Source: Phytophthora quininea
Taxonomy: Eukaryota; Oomycota; Peronosporomycetes; Peronosporales; Peronosporaceae
Length of the DNA: 64,000 bases
Assembly: GCA_011947345.1 (NCBI GenBank)
Contig: JAAVTG010000579.1
Location: 434,001-498,000, forward strand
Reading direction: 5' to 3'
Under the pieces are notes generated by a model that saw only the letters and a program-made list of their open reading frames with translations, did not search any database and had not been told where the DNA came from. Positions 1 to 12,300 of this stretch are shown here, piece after piece; position 1 is the stretch's first letter; the number at the start of each line of letters is the position of its first letter. Position numbers and translations under genes: made by a program.

Positions 1-752
1 GAGACAGCTGCTCAAGCTCCGAGACGCCTTCACGGACACCAACAACTCGGACGGGTTGACGTTCGCCACACCCGATAATAAGTATTCCCATGGAGAGCAC
101 CCGATGCGGATGGACTATATCATGTACAGGATCGACAAACAGAGCGAGGGGAATTAGACTGGCATCTCGTAGACAGCAGTATCTTTAAAGGCTTCTTCAC
201 GGACGCCAACGGAGAGAAGACGCCGCTGTCGGACCACTTTGGCGTTCGGGCCGAGTTTGTCTTCAGTGAAGCGAAACCACTAATGTCCGAGCAGCAGGAA
301 GGCTACGACGTCGTGTCGACGGAGGAAGTGGACTCGCCCAACGCCACCAGAGCAGCAGAGCGCTCGAGTCCGACGACGAAGTACGAGGATCAAAGTGACG
401 AGGACAAGGCGGCCGAAGACGCCGCGTGTCTGCAGGAAGTGCAAAGGTTCTGTTCACTGGCCGCAGTGAGGCGATCGCAGCTCGACAGGTTCGTCTGTCT
501 CGCTCCGCCGCGTTTATTGTGGCGGCTTTGGCGGTTCTGGTGGTGCACTTGATGTCGATAGTCCGGTCGAGGTGGTCTTGGGTCGCGGTGGTGGTGCTTG
601 GCATGGTCAGCCTGGTCGAGTACGTCTTGGCGTTCTACTTTTTGACGTTCGAGTGCTCGACGTTCACCGAACTTGTAAACGAGGTGCAGCTGAGTCTCCA
701 CCGCCATGCCGAGGAGTCGAAACGAATGGCGCTCGCAACGACGGACAAGTAG
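1..752 (+). CDS. Neutral sphingomyelinase-like protein, 3' part (frame-broken)
   Basis: Only the C-terminal part lies in the window. The reading begins at base 2 and holds the end of an endonuclease/exonuclease/phosphatase-fold domain; the segment PLSDHFGVRAEF near 226-262 has the SDH(F) signature with the catalytic Asp-His of this superfamily. It is followed by an acidic linker and two hydrophobic helices (about 505-570 and 575-640). Animal nSMase1 (SMPD2) also ends in two membrane helices, so hydrolysis of sphingomyelin or a related phospholipid at a membrane is inferred. The frame changes twice, near 150 and near 443; one extra A in the short A-run at each place would restore a single frame. 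Whether this is a true pseudogene or a sequence error is open. Other members of the same nuclease fold cannot be excluded because the N-terminal catalytic part is missing. Confidence 0.6.
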
Positions 753-1590
753 CAATGACAAGATGAACAAAAGTATCTTATGGTGCTGTGACAAGCTCTT
801 CAACTGGGGCTGGCGTTGCGTAGATCGTTAAATACTTGTCACCTGTAGATCGCCTAGAAAGCTGCTGGCAAAGCGGGTGTTCATCTCCGCGGAAGAAACA
901 AGACATCAGCGGACCACTCACTAGGACGAGCAGGTGGAAGTCGGCAACAAGGCTGCGTGCCGCGAACACCACGGGGGCTATCAGGAGAGGTGCACGGCAA
1001 CCTTGTTCAGGACCGGATGGTGGCTGTGGTTGCTCCCAGCTTTTTCGATCGTCGCTTTGTCGGCCGTGGCTTCATCACGGTCTCCTGCGAGTCCGTCCTG
1101 ATCGATGGTCATCAAGCGAAGTTACAGCGTAAGGCTGTTTGCCATCGTTGAGAGAATCCATCGACGGTGGCTGCGCCAACTGGAACATCTGCCAGTCGTC
1201 GACCGGTATAAGACGCAGCTAGGAAATTACTCCTTGGTGACGCAAGCTGGGGTTTCTAGTAAGCTAGCATGCTTGAATGCAGCCTATCGGCGAATATCCA
1301 CCACCACTCCACCACCGTCGACGGTGGTGATTTCTTCCGTCACTTTGGTCGGTCTCAGTTCCAAGTCGAAGGGAAACAATTCCACGACCGACGTTGCGTC
1401 TGCCTCATCTTGGCCATACGGTCCAGCGTAGAGATCACGGGAAACAGCTGCAGGCGTTGCATGGCATGTGCTTCTCCCCCAGTGCCACGCGCGACTTTCG
1501 TACTGGCTGGCAGCGTAGCGGAGACCGATACGTTTGGAGAGGTGTCGGCCCTCCACCACATGGCCGATTAGCTTCCCCACTTGAGCTGCG
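753..1590. other. Intergenic, no recognised gene
   Basis: Only short open frames without family features are seen. The longest antisense frame (1284-2045) overlaps the ankyrin gene and looks like a shadow of it. Confidence 0.5.
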
Positions 1591-1597
1591 CCATTCT
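1591..1597 (+). promoter_or_regulatory. Oomycete initiator (Inr) for the ankyrin gene
   Basis: CCATTCT fits the oomycete Inr consensus YCAYTYY and lies about 90 nt before the ATG at 1683. No clear FPR follows, so the call is weak. Confidence 0.35.
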
Positions 1598-1682
1598 CTC
1601 TCTTGCCGCTGACTTGCCAAGTGAGCGTGTCTTGGACTGCCGACCACCACCGGCAGTATCGTTTAGCTATCGCACAGATACC

Positions 1683-2420
1683 ATGCCTCGCAAATACGCG
1701 CCGCCCCTCGTCACCATTTCGGAGACCGCCACCATATCGGCGTCCAACAAGGAGTCCCCCATCGCCGAAGCGCACAACCACCGTACGGTGAAGTCCCGAT
1801 CGGCCGACGCAAGAATCGAGCGGTCCCACTCCGCACCACCCGAAGCTGAAGCCTCGGAGCGACCACCACCGGCGGCCTCTAAGCGAGCGCGATCCCAATC
1901 GGCAAAGTGTCTGTCGATCAATGGTCTCACCAAAGGGAGTCTGATCACCGAGACAAGAGCTACTTCTCCTACGGACAAGACGAGCACTCCCGTATCGCCC
2001 AAAACACTTCAGAGAAGCAACAAGTACGGTCGATCGGCACTGCACAATGCCGTTCGAAAAGGCGACAAGGACGCCATCAAGAAGCTGCTGGAGACGGAGC
2101 CCCAGCTACTGCACAAGCCAGACAACCGCGGCAACCACCCTCTGCATTATGCGGCGAGCCCCAATGTCCCGGATGGATTCACTGTCGCCTACTTGCTGTT
2201 GAGGGCGGGCGCTGCCGTCAATGCCGTCAATGACCGCCACCAAACGCCGCTACTGATCTCCGTCATCTCCAACGAGAACGACGACGATAAAGTGCCGCGC
2301 ATTCTGCTGTACCACAACGCCAAACCGATGATCAAAGTCACGGAGGAGTTCATGCTCGCGCAATACGCTTCTTCTCGGGGCTTGCACAAGATTGCTGCAG
2401 CCATCCGAGAATACATGTGA
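1683..2420 (+). CDS. Ankyrin-repeat protein
   Basis: A 245-residue protein. The first 100 or so residues are Ser/Thr/Pro/Arg-rich and look disordered. From about residue 117 there are three ankyrin repeats with the usual core features: GRSALHNAVRKGD, then GNHPLHYAA, then RHQTPLLISV. A final helix pair follows. I chose the ATG at 1683 over the longer frame (from 1581) because a candidate transcription initiator at 1591 lies downstream of the longer start. It is probably a cytosolic protein-interaction scaffold; the partner is unknown. No signal peptide or RxLR-type motif was seen. Confidence 0.75.
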   Translation: MPRKYAPPLVTISETATISASNKESPIAEAHNHRTVKSRSADARIERSHSAPPEAEASERPPPAASKRARSQSAKCLSINGLTKGSLITETRATSPTDKTSTPVSPKTLQRSNKYGRSALHNAVRKGDKDAIKKLLETEPQLLHKPDNRGNHPLHYAASPNVPDGFTVAYLLLRAGAAVNAVNDRHQTPLLISVISNENDDDKVPRILLYHNAKPMIKVTEEFMLAQYASSRGLHKIAAAIREYM

Positions 2421-2669
2421 AGAGCTGATCGAGTGCAGATATACGTCGTGTAGTTTATTGAAAGTGATAAATTAAATCGCAAGGAACGACAGCCCCCGCT
2501 CGATCGAAGAGCGTGGAAGACTCCTTTATCCTCAAACAAATTCAACGACACTAGCATCGTTACTTCCTTTAGTCAGGGCTTAATCGCGGCCACAATGGGA
2601 TGCCGAAGCTGTCATTCATCACCTTTCCTTCATTATTTATCACTTTGGATTCCAACGCTCTCTCGCCAT

Positions 2670-4294
2670 CTAAGCCGACTCTGCAGGCTGCATAGGAGGA
2701 AGACGAGTGACTGTCACGTCTAGCGGTCCCTTGACCGGAATGGTGAGCGAGAACTCATACGTGAGCTTCCACGGATCCTCCACCGTCTTAATGTCGAACT
2801 TGCTGAAGATCGTTGCCATGGCCAACTTGATCTCCATCAACGCAAAGTTCTTGCCAATACACACGTGCTGACCTGAACCAAAGCCGCTGAATACGAACGG
2901 CGAGAGCACACGCAGCTTTCCCGTGTCGGGGTCGATCATTCGCTCCGGTTTAAACTCCAGCGCGTCTTCACCCCACGTCTTCTTGTTGCGAGCGTTGCAG
3001 TAGGACGAAACCATGATGGTTTGGCCCTTCTCGATGAACGTGCCGTCACACAACGTCGTGTCCTGCATGGCCTCACGCACGATGAACCCCGTGGACGGAT
3101 GCAGGCGAATGTTCTCTCGGATCACAGCTTCCAAGTAGACGAGGTCGCGGATCTGTTCCTGGTTCGGAGTCTTCAACTCACCCGTCAAGAGCTCTGGCAC
3201 CTTCTCCTTCATCTCTTCACGGATCTTGCGCAACACCTCTGGGTAGCGGTTCATGTTGACGATGAACCAGCCCATACTGTGCGCAGTCGAGTCCTTACCA
3301 GCGAAGATGAATGTGACGACCATGTCGCGCATGATGGTGGCGTCGTCGTCCTCGATCTGCAAGTCGTCGGTGTCTCTGAGATTGCTCTCCATGAAGAGCG
3401 TGATGAGGTCTCTGGCCTCCATCTTCTCGCCCTTGGCAGCCAGCTCCGCCTTCTTGGTCATCGACTGCACGATCACGTCGTTGATGAGCTTGTGCATGAT
3501 CTTGACATTGTCCATCAGCACCTTCTCCCAGCCAACGTTGAGCCATTTCTTGAGCTCCCAAAGCCACAACGGAGATTGAATTCGCACTCCAAACGCCACC
3601 GACATCTTGTTGAAAGCTTCCAAGAAGTCGTGGTCCTTCTCACGGTCAGGACTGTTCTTGAGGGTGTCCATTTCAAGACCAAAGCCGATCTTGGCGATCG
3701 AGTCCATGGTGAAGTGGCTCAGCTCCCGCTTGATACTAAAGGGCTTGCCACGTGCTTCGTAGATGCTCAACACGTCCAGAAACACCGCCAGCTTCTCTTG
3801 CACTGTCGTCTCCATGACGTCTTTCATCATTTGCATTGAGAACAAGTGGCTGGCCGTCTTGCGGTGGTAGAACCACGGAGCTCCGTCCGCGATGACCATG
3901 CCGTTGCCAAAGATGTCCTTGCTGATGTACTGGCCCACGGGGCCTCTCAGGAACACGTCGTCTTGGGTCTTCAGCACATCCTCGAACATTTCTGCCGACG
4001 AGACCACCACCGTTGCCGGTCGGCCGGGGATGGCGAACATCCACGGTCGGTTGTCAAACTCGGTGGACTCTCGTTGAGCCAGTCGTGGAAGCGCTCGGCG
4101 TTGCCACCGGCGTCCAAAATGTTCTTGAGGATTGGCAGCGTCGTCTTGGGCATCGGTGGCAGCTTCCGGGTGTCGGTTGTCTCCTTCCGGTCGCTGCGTA
4201 GCGCCAACGACAGCCCCAAACTGACGGTGACGGCTACAGCTGCCGCCATGGCGACGTCGTTGCGGCTTCCGAAGAGTTCCGAGATGGACTTCAT
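2670..4294 (-). pseudogene. Cytochrome P450, CYP86-like clan, copy 1 (one frameshift)
   Basis: It would be a 541-residue P450 if the frame were continuous. Visible P450 features are the N-terminal membrane anchor (about residues 15-32), the I-helix AGKDST, the K-helix ENIR (ExxR), and the heme loop FSGFGSGQHVCIG with the cysteine ligand. The PERMIDP region before it fits the PERF segment. The general look is that of fatty-acid hydroxylases of the CYP86/CYP52 type found in oomycetes, so oxidation of a fatty acid or alkane at the ER is inferred. The frame breaks between 4069 and 4070: compared with the inverted paralogue at 13957-15562, one C (coding strand) is missing inside the codon for Gln77. 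The first 75 codons therefore run in a different frame from the rest. It is otherwise well preserved. Confidence 0.85.
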
Positions 4295-6080
4295 GAGTTT
4301 GAGGTTACCGCGATGAGGGCAGCGATCCCAGTCGAGCGCAGGCACCGACAGAGGCGGCAAAAGCTCAAGTGAGCTCGAGGGAACGCATTTGACCCCGCAG
4401 GGAGACGCACGAATTGATGAGCGGCCGAGCGAGACCAGATGGTGAGCTTGGTCAGCGACTGGATGAAAACCCGTTCTGGAGGTCCAAACAACAGCGTTTC
4501 TACCGGCGGTGGGATGCTAGAGGCCTCGGGATACCGGCCCCGCTTGGGCGTCCTGCGATGGCTCTAGCTGAGAACGGCGACCGCGACACCGTGGGGCTCG
4601 GCTTCAGACTGACGGCACAAGTGTCTTTCGGCGTTTTCTGGTTGAGCGCTATATAGCAAGTAAAAAATTATCAAGCCTGAGCTGGAATCCTGTACCAAGT
4701 CCAAGGCACCCCAGTAGTGCAATTTACCGTCATCCCAATAAGCTCTTAACCTCGGAGTGTGAGCCGCGTTGACAGACACGAAGGTTCTTTGGCATTCAAT
4801 TAGGGTAAATGCCGCAGACTGGACCCTTTCGATACGGCGGAGTACTTCGCGAGCCCATGGGGAAGGTAAAGACGTCAAGGAAAGAGAGCCCACCAAGAGA
4901 TTTTGTGGTGCGCCGTTTACGAGGCTGGGGAACCCGATAAGTGGTCGACAAGTAAGGAAGCCGTGAAACATTGGAACGCTAGTAATTACGGGGCGCAATT
5001 CAAGACTTTGAAGAAGTCCAAGATCCGACCGAATGGGAAGGGAGTCTTTCCCTCATCATGCTGCTAACTTGACTTGTGCAATGTGGCTGTCCCGCTTCGT
5101 TCGTTTCCCGTGGCATGTTTGATGGATATTTAAGAATATTTAACGACTCTGCTGCAACCCTGTTTCAGTGGTTTGCGTATGCACAGCAGCACAAGCCCAG
5201 CTCTGGACCAGGCAAACTATTGAATCGCTGCGCTCCAAGAATTGCCAAGGCTTCGGTGAGGATTATCACGAAGTGATATACTTCCCGAGCAAGAATTGTG
5301 TCAACAAAAACCTCAACCTTCGAGTAATTTTCTGCTGTGGAAATGTAAAAACATAATCGAGGGGAAGTGGCGGATGTTGACGATGGCACATGCGAATGGC
5401 TGGATGACGGAGCTGCTTTGGTGGGCCACCTCTTCTGCTATCGTATCCAGGGGAGAATTTCTCGTTCTGTGAACCCCCTTTCAAAGTACCAAGGCATGCG
5501 ACTACTTGCCCAAGTTCAGAAGGATTTTTTTTTACTATTCGCCACAGTTGCAGCAGCGCAATCTGATGGGTTGCACAGTGCTAGTAGCACTTGCGGCGGT
5601 GGCACTGCGTTTGATGCCTCGGAATCACCGGCGACATGAACTAAACGATGCAATCTCTGTGATAGTACTCCACCTACGACTTCGACTTGCACGATCATGC
5701 CTAAACGGACTATGGAGAACTACTCACCAGTTCGACGTACCAGCTGACGAGCGCGACAAGAGGTCTTCTTGGGTAAATTTGTCGAAGATGTTGTGCTGCG
5801 CAACAACTTGACCGTGTCAACGCGAGTTTGCCACGCGCTGGTGTATATCGCCTGATGTGTGTGCGGGACAACTTCAACCAGAGCAGCGGCACGCCAAAGC
5901 ACGACAGAGAGCACGCACTTCGAAATCGCCCGAAGCCGCTAACGCAGCAATGACTCGAGTGAGTAAAGCTTCCACCGTGGGACGAGCGTTTTAGTTGCCT
6001 TGTCAGCTTTGATGCGTGGAAGCACGTCGAAGTGCATGCAGAGGATCGCAATCTGTGCCAGGGACTGTCGGCCGTCGCTT
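4295..6080. other. Intergenic, no recognised gene
   Basis: Short frames on both strands only. The longest (4564-4998, minus, 144 codons) has no domain or family signature that I recognise. A poly-T run lies at about 5525. Confidence 0.4.
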
Positions 6081-6087
6081 TCATTCC
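6081..6087 (+). promoter_or_regulatory. Oomycete Inr for MFS transporter 1
   Basis: TCATTCC matches YCAYTYY exactly and is followed by CCAACTTGC, an FPR-like stretch. It lies 38 nt before the ATG at 6120, the usual distance for oomycete genes. Confidence 0.55.
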
Positions 6088-6119
6088 CCAACTTGCGGCC
6101 GTAGAGGCACCCGAAAGCC

Positions 6120-7549
6120 ATGCGCTGTCGTCCGATGTTTCTGCTCGATGCCGGCGAGGCGAACGAGCTCGTTTCGCTCAAGATGATTTTCGTCGCGCTC
6201 TACTACACGCAGTCCATCGTCGCTTACTTGCCGGTGCGCTACACGTTGCACGTGTTCAGCAATCGATCCCTAACGTTTGTCGTGATCAACGTCGTTAGAT
6301 TTTCTACGAGGACTTGGACTTCACCAAGAGCGAGACGGGTCTTCTGCTGGCCATCCCGTGCCTCTGCACCATCTTCGCGCCGCCCATTTGGGGCGCCATC
6401 GGCGACAGTCTGCACTCGCACAAGAAGGTGCACGTCATCTGCCACATCTCGTCGTCGGTGCTCATGTTCAGTCTCCAGTTCGTTAGCTCCTTCCCGCTCA
6501 TGTGCGTCATGATATTCGCCACCTACTGCCAGTTCATGCCGTCGATCGCTTTGCTGGATGTGGCGGCCATGAAGCTCACCACAGAATATGGAGGAGACTA
6601 CGGCAAGCAGCGTCTGTACGGGGCGTTTGGCTACGGAGTTGGCGGCTACATCGCCGGCATGCTGGCCTCTGCAGTCGGCATCAAGTGGGTTTTTAACATG
6701 ATGCTCATCGTGTCGTGTCTGTCGCTGGTCATGCTCGTTAAATTCATCCCCGCTTCCAGCTACGACAACGACGAGAGCCACGCGCAGCAGAAAAGTCTAC
6801 TCTGGAACAGCGTCAAGCAGATTCTACGACGACCGGATGTGCTCTTGCTCTTCATCGTCACGGTCGCATTAGGCGTGAACGCAGGCTTCATCGACGGCTA
6901 TTTGTTCCTCAACGTCTACGACTTGTCGGCGAGTGGCTCGACCATCGTCAGTGTGTTCGTCGCGGTCGAGACCTTGTCCGAAATCCCGCTGTTTTTCATC
7001 TCCAACTCGCTCATCCAGCGCTACGGCACCGCCATTTGCTTCACCGTCGTCGTGGCCGCCTACTTCATCCGCGACATGGTCTACACCTACATGGAGCAGC
7101 CCTGGTATGTGATCCCAGTAGAGACGCTGCATGGAGTCACGTACGGCTTGTTCCAGGCGTCTGCGACCACGTACATTTACGCGGCAGCTCCGAAGGGCAG
7201 CGCTGGCACAATGATCGGCTTGCTGTTGGCCTTCCAGCGAGGTGTTGGCTCCGGAATCGCGTCTTTGGCTGGCGGCTATATCTACGACGACTACGGCGCC
7301 CGGACGATGTGGAGAGTGGGCGCCTACGGCCTCGTGCCGTCGTCGTTGGTTTTCATTGGGATCTTCGCGTGGCTGGCACGGCAACACTTGGCGGCGACGG
7401 TGGATCTGGAAGTCGCGCTCATCGACGGCGACAATTGCTCGGGTGGAGATCTGGGAGACGACTGCTGCTCAGGGAAAGAGGTGGAGATTCAGCTCATCGG
7501 CGACGACGAGAAAGTTGAGGTAGACAAGCAGGCGAGCTTGCAGGGATAA
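6120..7549 (+). CDS. MFS transporter, MFS_1-like family, copy 1
   Basis: Two exons: 6120-6233 and 6299-7549, with a 65-nt intron (GTGCGC...TTAG) in phase 0 after the codons for Leu-Pro. The product is about 454 residues with roughly 12 membrane helices. The loop GDYGKQRLYGAFGYG after helix 4 is typical of the MFS_1-like/LacY-related branch, and GSAGTMIGL plus GGYIYDDYG mark the later helices. The C-terminal tail is acidic and Cys/Gly-rich, and probably cytosolic. Substrate is unknown; sugars, nucleosides or small metabolites are all possible. Two paralogues with the same intron position lie at 18227-19617 and 19704-21051. It is upstream of and co-directional with the NLP gene, which has its own promoter. 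Confidence 0.88.
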
Positions 7550-7700
7550 ACGGATATGACCGATGCGTGGACTTGTGGGGCAATCTTGCAATAAACGTCA
7601 CGAAATGCTTTGATGTGTAAGCTGGTCAACATTCGTGCTGTTGCCACAACAGATCCGTGAATTAATCCCAGCGAAGTTGTGGTATCCCCTGAAACGAGAC

Positions 7701-7718
7701 CTCATTCCCCAATTTCCA
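7701..7718 (+). promoter_or_regulatory. Inr-FPR core promoter of the NLP gene
   Basis: CTCATTCCCCAATTTCCA reads as a full match to the oomycete start-site consensus CTCATTYYNCAWTTTNYY. The ATG at 7761 lies 43 nt beyond it. This also fixes the start codon against the longer frame from 7635, most of which would be untranscribed. Confidence 0.8.
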
Positions 7719-7760
7719 GTTAACAGCCACCACCACCACTTTACTACCATCGTCTTCACG

Positions 7761-8558
7761 ATGAAGCTACGTGTGCTGATCGTCCTCGCAATTACCCTCC
7801 TATCCATATCCGGTATCGACGCGGCGTCGATCGGTCACGACAAGGTGCAGCCATTCCCACAGCCAGAACCGGTCACCGACGCCGAGAAGGTTGCCGTCAA
7901 GTTCAAGCCGTCGCTTGTCATCAAGAACGGCTGTCAGCCCTACCCTGCTGTGAATGCTGCCGGAGAAACTAGCGGCGGGCTCAAAGGAACCGGAGCACCT
8001 GACGGCGAGTGCACGGGCTCTGACTTGGGCTCCCAAGTGTACAGTCGATCGATGCTATACAGTGGCAAGTGGGCCATCATGTACGCTTGGTACTTCCCGA
8101 AGGATGTTACGACCGGATTCCTCCCCTTCATGAAAAACACAGGAGTTCGCCACTGTTGGCTCAGCGTCGTCGTATGGCTGGACGATGTGGCTCTCGAGTC
8201 GCCGACGGTGCTGGCGACGTCGGCTCCGGGTTGGAGTGTGTACGACTACTCGATTGAGAAGCCCGTTGACCGAGCCCACCTCGAAGGCACCACCTCCAAA
8301 ATGATGTGCGAAGAGGATGCCAAGTCGGAACATCATACGATCAATCCCTCCACCGAGAACGGCGAATTCCAGGACCTCATTCAGTGGGAGCAGATGACCG
8401 ACGAAGCTCGAGAGGCGCTCGAGGTGACGGACTTTGGCGAGGACAATAACGTGCCTTTCATCGATGCCTTCTTCGAAAGCAGCCTCAAGGAGGCATCGAC
8501 GATCCACGTCCGCGTTCGTCGTCACCAGGTTGAGTCCAAGTCGATTTGGGAGGAGTGA
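7761..8558 (+). CDS. NPP1 / NLP family secreted protein with a divergent heptapeptide
   Basis: A 265-residue NLP (necrosis and ethylene-inducing-like) protein with a signal peptide over residues 1-21 and the NPP1 fold beginning at the NGCQPYP region. Two cysteines near the N-terminus (NGC and GEC) fit a type 1 NLP. The family's conserved heptapeptide, in which two His, one Asp and one Glu take part in metal binding, reads GVRHCWL here: the first His, the Asp and the Glu are all replaced. From established work on the family these positions are needed for membrane damage, so this product is predicted non-cytolytic. It may be a decoy or a protein with another role. The frame is intact and the promoter is well conserved, so it is probably expressed. 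Confidence 0.9.
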   Translation: MKLRVLIVLAITLLSISGIDAASIGHDKVQPFPQPEPVTDAEKVAVKFKPSLVIKNGCQPYPAVNAAGETSGGLKGTGAPDGECTGSDLGSQVYSRSMLYSGKWAIMYAWYFPKDVTTGFLPFMKNTGVRHCWLSVVVWLDDVALESPTVLATSAPGWSVYDYSIEKPVDRAHLEGTTSKMMCEEDAKSEHHTINPSTENGEFQDLIQWEQMTDEAREALEVTDFGEDNNVPFIDAFFESSLKEASTIHVRVRRHQVESKSIWEE

Positions 8559-9062
8559 ACGCCTTGGGTATTGACGACACATCCGCCGGTACCATTCTTG
8601 AACAGGAGAGAAGCGCGATCATGTCTTCTTAACGAAATACTTCTGCTACGGAAAAAATGTGTAAGAGCCTTCGTGTAGTAGTAACAGTTTGCGGACTCGT
8701 ACAGTGTATGACGAAGACGAACCCGTTGGATGTTGGAAAACGATGTTGACTTTTGGAAAGGCCAAGATCCCTTTGTGCATAGCTACAGCAGGGGGGTCGA
8801 CTAACTTTGTAAAGCTGCTTCAGCCTTTGTCGTGGCGCTCTTTTCCAAGGTGGCCGTATTACTTAAACGGCCACCAGCGTATTCTTCCGCGCCGCGCAGT
8901 TGCCGATGCGTTGGCCCTTGCCGCAGTTGAATCCCAGAGAAATGAGCGTGCTTGGCCCATTTCCACCCCTCGCTGAGTTGTGTTCACCATCAATGTTCAC
9001 CTCGAGATGGGGACAATCTGGTCACGCTTGGCCATGGCCTATGAATTCGCGCGCCTCCCAAC
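8559..9062. other. Intergenic between the NLP gene and the MULE
   Basis: No supported gene. The last ten bases (9053-9062, GCCTCCCAAC) are the left target-site duplication of the transposon. Confidence 0.5.
9053..9062. repeat. MULE target-site duplication, left
   Basis: GCCTCCCAAC, identical to 13866-13875. Confidence 0.85.
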
Positions 9063-9070
9063 GGATGAGG

Positions 9071-9086
9071 CTACAGGTACAGAACA
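9071..9086 (+). repeat. MULE terminal inverted repeat core, left
   Basis: CTACAGGTACAGAACA, matching the reverse complement of 13842-13857 with no mismatch. Confidence 0.85.
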
Positions 9087-9288
9087 ATGGCAAGAAAAGG
9101 TACTAGTTCTGTGAACCGTTCCGTATTACTGACACCGAACCCACTACAGAACGATATTCACGGATCTATGTACCTGACAGCTGCTGATCAAAGAAAGGCG
9201 GGAGCTCTCCGGCTGATGAGTGAACGCGGGCAATGTCTGAATTTCTGAAATCTAGGGTGGCGCAGCGCGTAGAATCTGCTAAGTGGTT

Positions 9289-9302
9289 GTTCGGTACCGA
9301 AC
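9289..9302. repeat. Perfect 14-bp palindrome in the MULE left end
   Basis: GTTCGGTACCGAAC, i.e. two head-to-head copies of the ACCGAAC motif that recurs in the element. A dimeric transposase-binding site is a reasonable guess. Confidence 0.6.
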
Positions 9303-9350
9303 CGTTTACAAATTATACCGAACAATACAAAACGTGCTATTCAAAGGCAA

Positions 9351-12300
9351 CTAATCTGCACTTGCCAGCAGTGCAAGTGCATGACGAAGGTATCTCAGCC
9401 TGTAGTACTCCAGGGCGCCGAACACAGAATCTCCCAGCTCTGAAGCGCCAGCCAGTCGCATCTCCACGAATAGCAGCGCTAGGACGCCGCAATTAAATCC
9501 ATCGAAATGACGCTTACTGTCGTCGCGCACGAACTCCATCTCCCTGTTGTCCCTGTCTCCAAAGAGTTCCTTGGCCATGGTCTCGGTCTCTTCGTAGTGC
9601 TCACGCGAAGAGTCGAAAATTACACACACCGGTCGGTGAGCCATTTTCTCCACGTTACTTTGCTTCTGACTTGGCTTGTCGTTCGGGTAGTAAATGAACG
9701 CAGTCCAGTGCGACGGCGTCGCGTGGGTCACCACGGCGAAGCATTCCAGGTCTACGCCATCCTGAAAGGCCCCCACTCTCCAGCACGCTCCTTTCGCTTC
9801 TCCGGCGTCGAAAATGAGCAAAAGTCCGGGCAAATTATTCCCACGCGGGGGTGATTCTGCCTGATCCGGAAGAGTGCCAGCGTAATACATGTATCATTCA
9901 ACCAATTTTGGCTAGTAAACTCGAACACTTGTAATCCGAGCAAACGTTCGCCTTGGACAGTGCTAAACCCCAACCTGCAAAACCTGCAGGCCAATATCGA
10001 CTCTTCCTGCGCAACACCGATAGCAAAACCAATTAGCTGCAGATATCTCGCCAAATGATACCCAGCGAACCTTTGTTGACGACACGAATTCGTCGAGCCC
10101 AGCAGGGATGCCCAGCTCGCGAAAATCTTCCAGCTGATCAACCCAGTCCATGGCCCTCTTGACAATATTGAGTGTCCGCTGCGTGTCGTGGTATTTTGCC
10201 ATTGTCAAGATCTGCGTGCCTGATACAGCGATCGTCATACCCTGGTTCAGCTTGATTTGCATGATGACCGTGTCCGTCTCATCTTCATCCAATGATAGTT
10301 TACCTAGCGCGATATAATCATGGAGATCAGTGAGGTATTGATTGAGCGACACTTTATCCAGCACGATATCGTGATCTGGCGCTCCAGTGAACGTCAGGGA
10401 CGTCGTTCTGGCATCTCGATACTTTGTAGCGGAGGAGACGCGAATCCTGTCGAACTAAAGCGCAAAGGACACAGTCAGTCGCCAGCAGCTGCCAACCGAC
10501 CGAAAACCGAACAATACAGAGCAAAGAGACTTACCACTGGAGCGCAGAGTCCATAGGAAATGTGATGGTCCAGCAGCAGCTTTAACTGCGACAGCGTGGG
10601 CTTGTCCTTGGTAGCGCCGTACACCATCTCATCTGCTTCCTTCCGCAGCGTTATCATGCGCTGGCTTTTCGATTCGCCACGTTGCTGCTTTCTACGAGTA
10701 TTGCCGTCGGCCTTCGTGGCCACTTGGAACTTGAAGCTAACTGGAATGGTTTTTGTAGCGGAAATGTCTTCGGACTTTGAGAGTTGAGTGGCTTCAAGTT
10801 GCTCCGACTGCTGACTGTCCGCATGCCCACCTCCCTGCGCCGCTTGTGTCGCTTCGAGCGCTAGTATCTCACTGTCTGCGCCTCCATCTGTCGCAATTGT
10901 CGACGTGATAGAGGCGGTCGGTTCTTGTTTAATGGACACTTCACCACGTGAATTCTGCTCGGTATTGCACTTATCCACATGATCTAGACTCTCTCTCGGT
11001 TCTAGTCTAGGAATCAGAGCCGACGCAGCTTGATCGCGGAACTCTTTTAGTGCTGCCAGCATGCCTCGATACTTCGGCATCCCCATGCTCTGCATCACAG
11101 AGGCCAGATCGCTCATCACTTCCATCGCCTCTGAGTACTTGGCACGAGGAGACATCGGACCCTTGGACTTGGCCTTGGACGACACTCGAATTAATAAGTC
11201 TTGCTTGTCGTACGTGTTGAGGCGGCTAATGTCGTTGATTTCTACGGCGCGTATCCATCTGCCGTTGATATGGGTGAACGGAACCACAGTCTCGTACATC
11301 TTGCATGTGTACCGGTAATAATACACATGCCGGCACGGCAGCAATCGCGTCTTCGAAAAATGCAAGAGCAGGTGAAGTCCTATCCAACCGAACAGGTAGC
11401 TTAGTACAATACCGAACATATACAGAACCAAACAGAACGCTTACTTCGAGCCGGACTTGATGGACGGACATCTTCTCGGATTTCCGATGGCAATAGCACC
11501 TTCAGTGCCCTTGGAGACATCGTATCTCGTCGTAGCAGCCACAGCAAACTTAAACTCCCCTGTATCAAACACCAGTTAGCAAAATAACTTCACCAACCAC
11601 TACAGCACATTCACATACCGATGTCAGCTCAAATGCATGACAACTGACGATGCTGCACAGCTTTTCCAGTTCGCAAACAAGTGCAGGGTCCATTCGCGTC
11701 AGATCCCCGTCATCTCGTAGCAGCCGAGTTCCCACGCGCAAGAGCTCAGCGTCGTACTCGTCCTCGCAAATGTCCTGAAGCAACAGCAACGTCCCCACAC
11801 ACTCCGTCATATCAAGCGTCGGCTTCAACAAGTGCTTCAACTTGGCCCACTTTGACTCGATTCTAGACAGCAGTCACGTTAGCAACGCGTTTAAGAAAAT
11901 TGTTTACCTATGTTCATACCGATTGTTTGTGTTGTTCCCGAGGTGTGCCACGTTGCCTCGCTTGTGAGATACCCATTCGTCCTGGATAGGATCCCAGTTC
12001 CGCAAAAATATTGGTAAAGCGGGTGCGACGAACTGCCATCTAATTTTGCCAGCAGCAACCCTCGGCATCTCTGGTATACTTGATCGGAAGTGGCATACAC
12101 GAGTGTACTCATGATGTCAATCAACTCTTGCTTGTTTTCCTTCGTGCCTAAGTACAACTGCTTCACCTGCGTTAAAAAATAAGTCAGCAAACTGCAATTT
12201 TCAGCGAAGGCAACGAATATTTACCTGCTTGTTCATGTACTTGATTACATGGTATTGGCACAACAGCATCCGCGCAGAAGGGAAAATTCTCTGAACACAT

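Noticed and set aside
1284..2045. A 253-codon minus-strand frame overlapping the ankyrin gene
   Set aside because: Arg/Trp/Gly-rich composition typical of an antisense shadow, with no domain.
3021..3839. A 272-codon plus-strand frame, and its counterpart at 14473-15093 on the other strand
   Set aside because: Both lie antisense to the P450 coding sequences and mirror their conservation; they have no features of their own.
4564..4998. A 144-codon minus-strand frame in the 4.3-6.1 kb gap
   Set aside because: No promoter element, family feature or paralogue in the window.
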